Below are positions 1 through 33,965 of a stretch of 64,000 nucleotides of DNA, piece after piece. The notes beneath the pieces are model-generated. The model searched no databases, was not told the DNA's origin, and saw only the letters and a program-made list of their open reading frames with translations. Positions within the stretch are counted from its first letter, which is position 1; each line of letters starts with the position of its first letter. This DNA comes from Watersipora subatra (lineage: Eukaryota; Bryozoa; Gymnolaemata; Cheilostomatida; Watersiporidae), in assembly GCF_963576615.1 (NCBI RefSeq), contig NC_088714.1, positions 42,378,072 through 42,442,071 of the forward strand. Direction: 5' to 3'. The translations under genes were made by a program, and so were the position numbers.

Positions 1-2107
1 AATGCCCTTAATGATGTTAGTGTTTTAAGGTTATGCTACCTGATATGATCAGTCACGACCAGTGTCTAAATGCCCTTAATGATGTTAGTGTTTTAAGGTT
101 ATGCTACCTGATATGATCAGTCACGACCAGTGTCTAAATGCCCTTAATGCTGTTGTGTTTCAAGGTTATGCTACCTGATATGATCAGTCACGACCAGTGT
201 CTAAATGCCCTTAATGATGTTAGTGTTTTAAGGTTATGCTACCTGATATGATCAGTCACGACCAGTGTCTAAATGCCCTTAATGCTGTTGTGTTTCAAGG
301 TTATGCTACCTGATATGATCAGTCATGACCAGTGTCTAAATGCCCTTAATGCTGATGTGTTTTAAGGTTATGCTACCTGATATGATCAGTCACGACCAGT
401 GTCTAAATGCCCTTAATGCTGATGTGTTTTAAGGTTATGCTACCTGATATGATCAGTCACGACCAGTGTCTAAATGCCCTTAATGCTGATGTGTTTTAAG
501 GTTATGCTACCTGATATGATCAGTCATGACCAGTGTCTAAATGCCCTTAATGCTGTTTGTGTTTTAAGGTTATGCTACCTGATATGATCAGTCACGACCA
601 GTGTCTAAATGCCCTTAATGCTGTTGTGTTTCAAGGTTATGCTACCTGATATGATCAGTCACGACCAGTGTCTAAATGCCCTTAATGATGTTAGTGTTTT
701 AAGGTTATGCTACCTGATATGATCAGTCACGACCAGTGTCTAAATGCCCTTAATGCTGTTGTGTTTTAAGGTTACGCTACCTGATATGATCAGTCATGAC
801 CAGTGTCTAAATGCCCTTAATGATGTTAGTGTTTTAAGGTTATGCTACCTGATATGATCAGTCACGACCAGTGTCTAAATGCCCTTAATGATGTTAGTGT
901 TTTAAGGTTATGCTATCTGATATGATCAGTCACGACCAGTGTCTAAATGCCCTTAATGCTGATGTGTTTTAAGGTTATGCTACCTGATATGATCAGTCAT
1001 GACCAGTGTCTAAATGCCCTTAATGCTGATGTGTTTTAAGGTTATGCTACCTGATATGATCAGTCACGACCAGTGTCTAAATGCCCTTAATGCTGATGTG
1101 TTTTAAGGTTATGCTACCTGATATGATCAGTCACGACCAGTGTCTAAATGCCCTTAATGCTGATGTGTTTTAAGGTTATGCTACCTGATATGATCAGTCA
1201 TGACCAGTGTCTAAATGCCCTTAATGCTGTTTGTGTTTTAAGGTTATGCTACCTGATATGATCAGTCACGACCAGTGTCTAAATGCCCTTAATGCTGATG
1301 TGTTTTAAGGTTATGCTACCTGATATGATCAGTCATGACCAGTGTCTAAATGCCCTTAATGCTGTTTGTGTTTTAAGGTTATGCTACCTGATATGATCAG
1401 TCACGACCAGTGTCTAAATGCCCTTAATGATGTTAGTGTTTTAAGGTTATGCTACCTGATATGATCAGTCACGACCAGTGTCTAAATGCCCTTAATGCTG
1501 TTGTTTTAAGGTTATGCTACCTGATATGATCAGTCATGACCAGTGTCTAAATGCCCTTAATGCTGTTGTGTTTTAAGGTTATGCTACCTGATATGATCAG
1601 TCATGACCAGTATCTAAATGCCCTTAACGCTGTTGTGTTTTAAGGTTATGCTACCTGATATGATCAGTCATGACCAGTATCTAAATGCCCTTAACGCTGT
1701 TGTGTTTTAAGGTTATGCTACCTGATATGATCAGTCACGACCAGTGTCTAAATGCCCTTAATGCTGTTGTGTTTTAAGGATATGCTACCTGATATGATCA
1801 GTCATGACCAGTGTCTAAATGCCCTTAATGCTGTTGTGTTTTAAGGTTATGCTACCTGATATGATCAGTCACGACCAGTGTCTAAATGCCCTTAATGCTG
1901 TTGTGTTTTAAGGTTATGCTACCTGATATGATCAGTCACGACCAGTGTCTAAATGCCCTTAATGCTGTTGTGTTTTAAGGTTATGCTACCTGATATGATC
2001 AGTCACGACCAGTGTCTAAATGCCCTTAATGCTGTTTGTGTTTTAAGGTTATGCTGCCTGATATGATCAGTCACGACCAGTGTCTAAATGCCCTTAATGC
2101 TGATGAG
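1..2107. repeat. 67-68 bp satellite/minisatellite array, about 31 units
   Basis: Head-to-tail units of 67-68 bp, each holding the block ggttatgctacctgatatga and the short imperfect palindrome CTGATATGATCAG. Unit classes differ after 'cccttaatg' (gatgttagtg, gctgttgtg, gctgatgtg, gctgtttgtg). A second variable site is cacgacc/catgacc, a C-to-T change at a CpG. The array is cut by the left window edge, so its full length is unknown. The last unit decays near 2105 into unique sequence. No reading frame is kept open. Confidence 0.97.
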
Positions 2108-2669
2108 CTGTGCTATTAGATATTTGCTGTCTAAAACCGCTGTCTAAAATCGCATCGTCAATCTATCTGACCATCCAATACATTCCTACAGCCTTCATAA
2201 ATCACTACACCTATTACATCAACACCTTGCCAATACACATCAAAGAATAGCGTTATACAAACAGAGAGTTTTTTCAATACATATAAGCTAATTCTAATGC
2301 TAATTCTAATTTCCTATTTTTTATTTTATTTTTATCTCAAGGTCAAACTTCCTTTGAACAGTCTTGACCGGTAATAATAAACTTCATGTCTACTTTAAAA
2401 CATCACAATTTACATATCTGTACTTGGTGTGAATCTATGAAAACATTTCTAAAAACTTCTAATTCACCAAGTTGAATTATATTATTTTTAGAAAACAAAA
2501 CATGCAGTTGAGAATTCAGTCCATTTTAATATAGGTGTTGAATGTTTTCCAACTAACAGTTTAATCATCTGAATAAAAAATTAGCAACAAATCTCATGGT
2601 TTAGTTCTTGGAAATGCGCAGGAAAGCAAGTTGAAAGCAAGAACTCTCTAGTGAATTGTAGAAGCTTAC
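2108..2669. other. unassigned AT-rich spacer
   Basis: Non-repetitive AT-rich sequence between the edge satellite and a possible signal-peptide exon. I see no exon with splice sites, no RNA gene and no transposon ends. If the exon to its right is real, this is intron sequence of a minus-strand gene whose body lies beyond the left edge. Confidence 0.4.
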
Positions 2670-2749
2670 CGTGCTTCCATGAAGGCTCTCAAATCCGATG
2701 AGCAAAAAACAAAAGATAATGGATAAATGGGCCATCGTAGAACCGTTTC
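2670..2749 (-). CDS. possible first coding exon of a secreted or membrane protein (signal peptide)
   Basis: On the minus strand an ATG at 2735 opens 22 codons, MAHLSIIFCFLLIGFESLHG followed by Ser-Thr. This is a good signal-peptide shape: short N-region, hydrophobic core, polar end. A GTAAGC donor follows directly at 2669 and leaves phase 0. Upstream, 'atttcag' ending at 2750 could be a 3' splice site, which would put a 5' UTR exon farther right. The rest of the gene would lie left, across or beyond the 68 bp array, and is not visible. I cannot name it. A chance hydrophobic frame is the main alternative. Confidence 0.35.
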
Positions 2750-3723
2750 TGAAATTATAAATTATCATGAATAGAATATACTCTATATAACAAACAGCGT
2801 TAAATGTCTCTAACAAATCTAAAACACCATTGTTTATGCACCACAAAACATCACACAATCTGTGACGTTTAATTGTTTTGCGGTTAATTGAGAGAAAGAA
2901 ATTTAAACAGGCAGTTAAAAATACACGTTATCCATTCCATTCACCGAATATGCAGGCGAGGTATAGCCTATTTTTATTCCAGTGGCCGATTACGCAGGCG
3001 AGGTATAGGCATGGTATAGGAAAGAAGCTGCACATGTAAGCAAGCCGTGATACTTGATATCGCAAAAAAATTCAAACATATAGGTAAGGTGTGGTATTTA
3101 GTACGGCCAATGATTAGTCCTAGCGAGCTTTTAAAATATTCAGCTTGAAACATGCTCTAAAAAGTGGTTTAACACATTGAAGCTGGCTCAGACAATTTGG
3201 GGTGCCGTTTTCTTTTCAGGTCCTACGCCCGAGAAAACTTGGTGGCGTAGTTTTGCATTGTTTTCCAGTATAACTATTAAGTTTCAAGCAAATTGGACTA
3301 CTAATTCTCAAGGTTTTGGCGAAATACTGAAGGCTTTTAAGCTAACACAGAAGAGAAAAATGACTGCTGACAGGGCATGAGTTTCTACTGACATACTGAT
3401 TAAATGCTTGGTAATGAGCGATCAAAATTGACAAAGATAGAAAACTTCTTATCGTAAGCATGAAGAGCTTTACACTAAAACTAGTTATTTTTATTCATAA
3501 AAACATACACGCCATCTATCAGATTTGGTGCACCGCAATAATGTTTCTACAGCTTCTTCTAAAACACCACTTATTGAGAGAAATAAGAACTATTCACTCA
3601 ATTCGATTTCTATACCTTTCATTGTTTTTTTTTACAATCTTGGAGCTTCAAAATGATATTCAGTTTAAAAGAAACTGTGCTATTCTAAGTACTTTCACAG
3701 TTGAGGGGAAGTTGCTGATACGG
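2750..3723. other. unassigned sequence
   Basis: AT-rich sequence with only short open frames and no convincing splice-bounded exon. A phrase near 2951-3006 ('caggcgaggtatag') occurs twice about 40 bp apart, which hints at a small decayed repeat. Confidence 0.3.
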
Positions 3724-3822
3724 TCTAGGATCTGGGGAGCTGTTTACATATGCAAGTCTAGGATCTGGGAAACTGTTTGCATGTGCAAGTCTAGGATCTG
3801 GGGAACTGTTTGCATATTCAAG
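3724..3822. repeat. 33 bp tandem repeat, 3 copies
   Basis: The phrase tctaggatctggg recurs at 3724, 3757 and 3790, an exact 33 bp period. Because 33 is a multiple of three, the plus frame repeats an 11-residue block (RIWG.V..CKS) inside a 157-codon open frame. That frame has no other sign of being coding. Confidence 0.85.
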
Positions 3823-3938
3823 ACCAAGTTTCAAAGTATTAAGCATTACTGTAGCAATTTACATTCAGGACTTTTTGAACAAGCCATGAGTTTTTTTCAT
3901 ATCAGTTTACATTTCTATTCAATTGACTTGTAAAAACT

Positions 3939-4822
3939 TTAAAGGTTGACTTGCAACAAAATTCACATTACAGTTGTTTGGTATCAAAAGATTCACCATG
4001 TCTTACTCTGTTGTGTTGTAGGTGCAAAATATGTAGAAATGAGATTACAAGCTCTTAATGCTTAAAAACGAAAAACCGCTGTAGATTGGAATAAGTTTAT
4101 TTCTCTGACGTAGTCATTACATTTGATTATTGTTTTGTAACGTGATGTTCTCATGTGAATTGAAAGGCCAATAAAAAGCTCAATATAAAATTTATCGTAG
4201 CACTAGTTTATGACAAACACTTCGGGTTTTACCGAAGACCCCGTATCAAATATAGATGCTCGCTACTTTACAGTTTTGTTTCGGCTTGGTCTAATCGTCT
4301 AGTCGTAATCTGATCATGTGACCCATACTTCGCGAATAAATTTTGCAGCATTTTTCGATTATCACAAGTGAACAACGGACTCGTCATGTTTATCAGACAA
4401 TGATATGCACTCCTTCGAGCTAAGGTTAAAATATTAAACCAATTTTCAAGGTAGGTTATAAGATATCAGTGCTGAAAGTGACAGCATTACAATGACGATA
4501 AAATAGACAGGTAAGAACAATAGACATGGTTTTATTGAATGCGTAAAGTATATTTGTGAAAATATTTTGACGAATGAGGTTGCCTGAAAGTGTAAACAGA
4601 AGCCATTCTGTACAACTACGTCCCATTTGAGCCGTTTTGGAAAGAGATTCCAATCTACGGCGGTTTTGTGATGGCTGCGATTAACTGTTCGTTTTTTAGT
4701 TTTTATGAGCTTGTAATCACATTTTCACATATTTTGCACCTACAACACAGCAGAGTAAAACATGGTGAATCTTTTGATACTAAATAACTGTAATGTGAAT
4801 TTTGTTGCAAGTCAACCTTTAA
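3939..4822 (+). mobile_element. foldback (long inverted repeat) transposon, copy 1 of 3
   Basis: Starts TTAA-AGGTTGACTTGC and ends GCAAGTCAACCT-TTAA, so terminal inverted repeats of about 145 bp are bounded by TTAA on both sides. The middle is non-coding. Related copies lie at 14594-15464 (internally inverted) and 40333-41215. It is non-autonomous. TTAA target duplication is typical of piggyBac-type elements, but that assignment is inference, since no transposase is present. Confidence 0.9.
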
Positions 4823-6972
4823 ACAAGGAAGACCTTACCACTAAGGTAAGGAGCAAGTTTTTATTCATTTTCAGAAATTCTAAAGTCTGGAAGAGCGCTG
4901 GTCTAGTTTACCTAAAAAAAGATTAATCTTCTACAAAAAGTACTCAAGTTAGCAAGCCACCAGACTCCAGTTGCTGGGATGGCTATAGATTCCAAGGTGC
5001 ACACAAAAAGTCTTATGAAGCAAACGGTAATTTAATCTGGAGGTAAGCTATTGTAATAAAGTACCAGATGAAATTGATATTGTATTGTTTACTGACTCTA
5101 AGCATTCTTTTCTGGATACTGAATAGCACCTTTACTAACATTATGACTTTGGCATAGAAGTTAAAGAGAAATAAATTCCTAAAATTCATTGTGAGATCTT
5201 TGGAAAGAGCCATCTTTTACTTAAAAATGTGATGATGGGAAAACATAAAAACCTCTTCCTTTTCCCTATCAATACTTTGTTTGCTTAACCTGTGGCAATT
5301 ACCTACAATGTTGTATAGTTACTTGTAGTGATTACCATTTTGAGAAAAATACTGTAAGTCACATATAAGACAATATTATTTTGACACCTTTATTTTGTTA
5401 TAATAATCAGATGTATATCAGTTGCATGATGGCTATACTTTCTGGTGTTTCCACGCAAAGACCTATTTATCATGAGAAAACTTGAGGTTATCTGGTTCAG
5501 TGAGATATCTAGTGTATACTGAGGGTGTAACAACTCTACTCAGTATATGCACATGCTGTTAGAATAGTTAGTACAGTAACCACAATATTCAAACTTTTAA
5601 TCTAGAATTTATACATTTATAACAAGTCAATAAGTGTGTTGTACCAATTTGCTTTAGATGAGACAGTGGAAAGAGTAAAAAAAACTCTAGAAAACGCCAT
5701 TTTTATGTTTGAAATCATTTTGAGACAGTTAAAAACTTAAATTGAGGAAAAAAATTCAATGTGATGAAATAGATGGATGCCATGAGTGCAATCGAAGGGC
5801 ACACCAAGTTATTTGGTGGCCAAGGATGATTTTAAACATCAGGGACTCTGTGAGGTGATGTGTTTGGAGTGTGGAATTCAGAAAAGTACTAAAAAACTCT
5901 TGCAGCAAACTTTTTCATGTAATCCACTCTGGCGGTGTTGAGCTACAGATTTATGTTAATATGATCAGAAATCAGGAGGGTCAAAAATCACTCATAATCA
6001 TTGATTGTTACAGAAGATATATAGTGGCAATGAAGCCAGACAATCGTGAATCTAAGAACTCGTGTGAAGTTTTTCATGTAGAGTGACAGAAAATGTGGCG
6101 TACTTCAAAGGAGCATTCTAAAAATTATTGGGTGCTTGGGACATGGAACCATTCGTATCAACTTTTCGAGACCCTCAAAGAAATAGAAAGGCAGAGAGAA
6201 TAGTTGAAACAGATAAATGTTGGTTATAAAATTTTTTTAGCTTGCACTGGCAATTACAGAGATACTTTATTGGAGTTTGTCTATTGCTTTGTTTAATCCG
6301 ATAAGCATTTAAAATGATTGCTATGTAAACAACTAAATATTTCACAACAATGAGATACAAAACAAATTAAGATGAGCAGTACAATACAACAAAAGGTATA
6401 AATAAATAAAGGAAAAGTTATGTTCGAAAACAATGGTGACATCTTACATTGCAATAGAGCTCAAGATTATGATGTCAGCGCACCTGCTGAAAAGAATAGC
6501 GCTGAGCAAAATAAAGAGAAGGTGACAGACAATATTCCATTCTTATGACTATCCCACTTTTCCATCTTTAAAGGAAGAGTTTTGATTATTCTATGAAGTG
6601 TAATGATATTTAAGCTTGTGAAAGTATCTGATGATTTTACAATTACCGCATTACTATTATTCATGATATTTGAAAGTGAGCGCATTGAATCAAATGAGTC
6701 AGAAAAGTCTAGCGCAAAGCCAGCTTGTACCGTTTTGGTGGCAAAAGCCCCCAATACTTCTGCAGCGCCGATACTCATGGCTCCGAGGTGTAAGCTCCCT
6801 CCCAGTCAGCTGCAAGTCTGTCAAACTATATCGGGTAGAGCATGCAAAGCGCTTACACAGCTTCTGTCTGTAAGCATGCGTCTATCACAAGTGGCAATGC
6901 TCGGCTTCATTTTTCATTCACATCTATGGCAATGACGCCTAAGTCGCTTCTATCGCAAACCCAACAGGTTAG
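4823..6972. other. unassigned region with decayed open frames
   Basis: About 2 kb without a recognisable gene. There are open stretches on the plus strand at 5871-6086 and on the minus strand at 6467-6778 (103 codons, beginning MSIGAAEVLG). Neither shows splice sites, a domain I recognise or a full-length frame. The minus-strand frame is the better candidate for a gene or transposon relic because it is locally GC-richer than its surroundings, but I cannot give it a function. Confidence 0.25.
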
Positions 6973-7170
6973 CCTTGGTACCATGAAGGTGACCAGCATG
7001 AGGTCTTGACCTCCACTGACACTGTTTCTGGAGAGAGTGGTCCAGAAGACGGGATTGATGCTGAAGTCTTTGTAGTCAGGTTTAACAATGTTTTTGAAGC
7101 AGAGTGGTGGCCTTCCTGTTTGTACTGTCTACTTCCAGCACTCCATGGATACAATATGTATATTGATTAG
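6973..7170 (+). pseudogene. unassigned 65-codon open stretch, possible exon or relic
   Basis: An open plus frame follows an in-frame TAG that overlaps a weak splice-acceptor-like 'ggttag' (6968-6972). The product begins PWYHEGDQHEVLTSTDTVSG, is acidic in its first half and rich in Trp/Phe/Cys later (EAEWWPSCLYC). It ends at TAG 7168-7170. I do not recognise the family. It could be an exon fragment, a transposon relic or chance. Confidence 0.15.
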
Positions 7171-8197
7171 AAATGTTGATCTAATAATTTTCATTTGTGT
7201 TTGTCTTATGTTCACTCTCTTCTATGTATAATTTGTAGTTGGCAGCAATCGAAGCAACTTCATAATGAAGGAGGTGATAATAACTGATGTCGAGGTCACA
7301 AGTGCAGATCGTTTAGATTGGCGTGGAGCCCCAAACACTCGGTTGAGATATGATGCATATTCATAATATTCGTGCTGCAGAATTGGCATGTAAACAAAAC
7401 TTTTTATTATCGTTACATGTATTATCCTTTGTTTCACACACCTACATGAAAATACTGGATTATAGCAAGGGAAATGTGGTGCAGTGACATAGATTCCTGA
7501 AGCAGAAAGGAAGAGGAAGGTATTAAAGAAGTCACACCAGTGAAAAGAACAGCAGACAATTAGCTAGGAAGCTTATAACTACAGGTCAGTTGTTTAGTAA
7601 CGTTGAACATAGTATCGCAAATGGGTCTTATTAGCTATAAATGTATAAGCCGGTCAGCAGCAAGAAAGGCCAAGTGAGTAGTCAACTGGTAGCAGACTGA
7701 CGTGTTCTTGTTGATTGATGCATAGTGAGGGAATAGAAGCAGTGCTGTCTTAAAATGGCAGTCTCGACAACTTCAAGCTACATGTAATACCTTAACGCAT
7801 TTCTCTTACCTCAGACTCTTACCTCAGACAAGGCAGAACTTCCTAGCAATTTAATTTAAATCTAAAGGGAAGCCTTTATTTATTGGGTTTGTTTTCAGTC
7901 AGGGTATAATTTGGAGAGCAGCACACTGCTGCTTAGGATTATTGAGTTTTGGTTGTGTGCCCTCTGGTGTCTCAAATTGTTCGAGGCAAAAAGCTATTGT
8001 GGTAGATATTTTTGTTTGTTGTTACAGAGTTAAGTTCTCCTCTGGAGGCTCTTTTTGTTGTTATTGTCATATTTTCTCTGTCCTGGTTGATTTCATCATA
8101 TGCTTCAGAGAGAGAATAGTGTTTTTCTTTATCTGAAGAATTCTAATGAGCAGACAGAGTCGGTGGCTTTTTCGCCTGTCTTCCAGTGATTTTATAC
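7171..8197. other. unassigned sequence
   Basis: No supported gene, RNA or repeat array. Short open frames only. It abuts the truncated 3' end of a minus-strand LINE at 8198. Confidence 0.3.
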
Positions 8198-9818
8198 CTA
8201 GCTAGTTTCTTGCTTCCAAAGCACTTTCCCCACGCCCCTCATGTTACTTATGAACCGTATAGCATTATTTTGTACTAGCTCTATGCATCGGATTGTGTTT
8301 CTATCGGTTGGGTCCCAGACTGCATCTGCATATTCTAGGATTGGTCTACATAGACTTGTGTATGCGAGCAGTTTAGCCTCCTTTAGAACGCTATACATCA
8401 GATGTTTAATGCCCCCAGTATCTTCCTTGATTTACTACATTTGCTCTTTATGTGTTGATCGAATTTCAGATCCGACTGAATGATCACAGCTAGATATTTT
8501 ATGTCCTCTGTCCAGACAAGAGGCGAGTTTCCTAGGTTATACGTAAACTGCTGGCTCATTGTACCAAAGCATATTGCTTGGCACTTTTTCTCATTGAATG
8601 GCATTTTCCATTTTTTTTACCAGTTGTACACTTCGTTAATGTTATTTTGGAATATTTTGGCATCTATCTATCTATCTCGATAAAATATCTCTTGTGGCCC
8701 GATAAGCCTTTAGAGATAAGATGCGACTATAACGATAAAAGAGATCAGATATTCTTGTAAAATCGAGAGTTAAATAAAATCTGCTATTGAGCTTGTTCCA
8801 TATATATCAAAACTTCATGACTCGGTTAAAAAATGAGAACTTCATGGCATCTGTATTAATAGTGCGCCTAATATTAGACCCACGAGTAAAATAGGCGGAG
8901 TTGCACAGTGTAAACTTTTTAAAATCGACCATAAGGCCTTGATTTAAAATTTTCAGTAAAGTGTTTTTATCCTTAGTGCATCTTCTCTCTTCAAGAGTGT
9001 GCCAAGACATGTTTTCCATTGAAGATGTAATACTGTCATACTTACTGAAACCGTTTGCCCATCTGAACGCTCTTCTGTTTATGGCTTCTAAATCCCTAAT
9101 GATGTACATAAAATGTGGATTCCACACCTCTGAAGCATACTCCAGTAAAGGACGACATACACTAAAATAAGCCGTTCTCTTAACAGCATGGGAAGTTCCT
9201 TTGAGAGTTCGCATAAGCATGTAAAGGGTGGCATTAGCCTTACGCATAATAAAATTTATATGATCACTAAAATTGAGTGATTTAGAAACCTGTATGCCCA
9301 GGTACACAAAGGAATGGGATGAAATAAGCGGAGTGCCTCCATAACTGTATGTATGCAAAAATTTAACCGGCTCCATTGACGTGGATGTGCATTTAGCTAC
9401 ATTAAACTTTAGCTGCCAAGATCCGGCCCACGCAGCAACTCTGCTCAACTGGTCCTGCAATGCTTGGCTGTCGGACACGCAACTAACAGGCCTGTAAAGG
9501 ATGGCATCATCGGCAAATAAGCGTATAGATGTTGATGGACAGTTTAAAGCATCTGGCAGGTCATTGATGTAAATGAGAAAAAGTAGTGGTCCGAGCACTG
9601 AACCCTGAGGCACACCCGAGGTCACCTGGGTCGGCTGAGAAAGACAAGATTAACGATGACCCTGAATGTTCGACCCCTGAATGGCATCCCCTGAATTATT
9701 AACTACTTGGTAAATTAGTGTGTCATCTGCGTAAAGGCTAACAATGCAGGATAAACTCTCGGGTAGATCGTTAATGTAGCATAGGAAAAGGGTAGGTCCC
9801 AGAACCGAACCCTGTTTC
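8198..9818 (-). mobile_element. LINE A: 5'-truncated non-LTR retrotransposon, split by a second LINE
   Basis: Minus-strand reverse transcriptase fragments. The GSVLGP...YINDLP and ADDT core lies at about 9692-9815. Reading then resumes at 8664 with the thumb and C-terminal part (...MPFNEKKCQAICFG, later SLCRPILEYADAVWDP). The two pieces join in sense if 8665-9682 is removed. At least one in-frame stop (near 8617) and a truncated 3' end show it is dead. The motif order fits the Jockey/CR1 group of LINEs; the clade is not resolved. Confidence 0.85.
8665..9682 (-). mobile_element. LINE B: 5'-truncated LINE inserted into LINE A, with (GATA)n tail
   Basis: On the minus strand one open frame of about 272 codons (9625-8807) carries the reverse transcriptase segment VTSGVPQGSVLGPLLF, the catalytic FADDA block and the C-terminal region with CRPLLEYASEVWNP. 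It is followed by a short 3' UTR and ends in (GATA)n at 8665-8680. GGCATC occurs on both sides (8659-8664 and 9683-9688) and is read as the target-site duplication. The part upstream of the RT core (endonuclease, N-terminal RT) is missing, which is typical 5' truncation. No frameshift is seen in the retained part, so it is younger than its host. Confidence 0.85.
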
Positions 9819-10179
9819 GACGCAAGAGGTTATCACAGATTTTAAAGATACTTGCCATACCCACTTTTTAGCAACGAACAAACAGTTATAACGTTTTATG
9901 GGAAAATATCTCGACTACTGAGCCTAATGGTTTATGCAAAAACAACTTACAGAGAATCGAAAATGTGCGCGTTAACAGTTGAAACCGAAACTATGCGAAC
10001 CGAACTGATAAGTAATAAAATATTTTCCGCGTAACCCTCATACACGTGTCTTCCTCAGTCGTATTATTATACAACGTAGATATTATAGACGCGGGTCGTA
10101 CATGCGCTGAGTAAGGCAGCTCAGAGAAATAAGGCTATAATCTATGGGTTTTCGCAGTATGTAAATATAAACTTGCTGT
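9819..10179. other. spacer upstream of DZANK1
   Basis: Unassigned sequence between LINE A and the presumed DZANK1 promoter. No splice-bounded exon was seen. Confidence 0.3.
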
Positions 10180-10358
10180 TTCCGGTTGTCAATCATCATC
10201 TCCTTTCTATTGGTCAAAAAATTAAAAGTAGCCCAATAATATATCACAGTGCGTATAATGTTGCTGCGTAACCAGCTTCGTAGTGAAAACTACACCGCGA
10301 GCTCGAACACATCAGCGTCGTAAACTGCCGACACCATCTTATAATATTTACGCATAAG
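10180..10358 (+). promoter_or_regulatory. presumed DZANK1 promoter and 5' UTR exon
   Basis: A locally GC-richer patch with CpGs. ATTGG (inverted CCAAT box) lies at 10209. The segment ends in AAG|GTAAGA at 10358/10359, a strong splice donor. The coding exon at 11740 has an acceptor just before its ATG (gatttag at 11726-11732), so an upstream non-coding exon is required, and this donor is the best candidate. The transcription start is not determined; there is no clear TATA box. Confidence 0.45.
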
Positions 10359-10544
10359 GTAAGATTGAATTAACGGTAATATTTTTAATAGAAATATTTA
10401 GCGTTGTCACCCGTTCTACATGCTTAGGTGTAAGTGGTTTGTTTTACTTGATGCATTTTAGTTTTGCCGTGTTGAGACCAACTACTTCCAGATTGTAATA
10501 TAATTTAAATATGAACGACTTATGAAGCATACTGTGTTATAATG

Positions 10545-11660
10545 AAAATTGTGGGGACCACAGTCAGGTTTATCAGGCTTCGGTATAAATCCCATACTTA
10601 TACGTTGGATAGCATCCTTCCTCCAAGGTAGGTCTCAGCGAGTTCTAGTAGGAGGTGGGATGTCGGATCCAGTACAGGTCACATCAGGAGTCTCGCAGGG
10701 GAGCGTACTAGGCCCTACTCTGTTCATCTTGTTTATAAATGATATAGTTGACTGTGTTACCAATAGTTCTACACGCCTCTTTGCCGATGATACTCTAGTA
10801 TATCACCCTATTACAAACTCAAACGACATGACACTATTACAAACTGACCTCGATAACCTATTTCAATGGGGACAGTCCAATGGTATGTAATTTAACGCCA
10901 AAAAGAGCACTATTGTTTCATTCGGGAAAACATCGCTTACAGACAAATACCCCATAAAATACCATCTCGGGAACACCCCTTTAATCACATGTGACACTGT
11001 AAAATACCTTGGTGTGTACCTTTCAAAAGACAACAAGTGGAATACACATATTGAATATATTTGTATGAAAGCATCACGCATCCTTGGATTGTTAAAAAAT
11101 ACTATTAGTGATGCCCCAGTCACAGTGAAATTGATTGCTTATAAGCAACTGTGTCGACCTGTTCTTGAATACGCAGCCGAGGTCTGGGACCCTCATACAG
11201 CCACGCATTCCGACATGCTGGAATGCATACAAAATAAAGCTGTGAGGTTCATTAAAAATATTAAAGGCAGAGAGGTGTCCGTCTCAGAAGAAAAATTCAT
11301 GTGTGGCTTAAAGTCCTTAAAACACAGAAGACAGCAACAGAGATTGTCTTTGTACATTAATATCGTATCAAACAAAGATACGTTTCCATCCATCCATGAC
11401 ACACTGACCGAAATGAACGCATCTACTCACTACATGACCACACGTTCTAACAATCTAAACGCCCTCTCCTGTGACTCTGGTCAGTTTTTGCAGGGATTCA
11501 TCTTCAGGACATCTCGAGAGATCCGCACTGGGGAGATTGTAGTGGACTAACAACAAAAAAACAAAACAAAAAAGACCTAGCGATCGGAGGGTCCCTTTCT
11601 TGCTTCTCATGAGGCTCTAGGGACTAAACATCATCCAGATCATATTTCTAACGTATAACC
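10545..11660 (+). mobile_element. LINE C: 5'-truncated LINE in DZANK1 intron 1, nearly open RT
   Basis: A plus-strand frame runs 10549-11550, about 333 codons, broken only by a TAA at 10888-10890. It begins inside the reverse transcriptase (LSGFGINPILIRW), has [16 protein letters not shown], then FADDTLVY (catalytic DD), and after the stop KYLGVYLSK and LCRPVLEYAAEVWDP. A short 3' UTR follows. It lies in the same orientation as DZANK1, ends roughly 70-180 bp before the acceptor of the ATG exon, and lacks an endonuclease. It is a relic of the Jockey/CR1-like type and related to, but distinct from, LINEs A, B and D. Confidence 0.88.
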
Positions 11661-11739
11661 TTTTCAACAAATAACTGAATGTGTTTGCAAAATTCTAACT
11701 ACACGTATCTATATATGTATCCTCTGATTTAGATCAGCA

Positions 11740-33965
<22,226 letters not shown>

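Noticed and set aside
1..2107. CRISPR-like array
   Set aside because: No alternation of constant repeat and unique spacer; units are contiguous and nearly identical along their length, in a eukaryotic genome.
6467..6778. 103-codon minus-strand frame as a gene
   Set aside because: No splice sites, homologous domain or conserved motif could be seen. Kept only as an unassigned open stretch.
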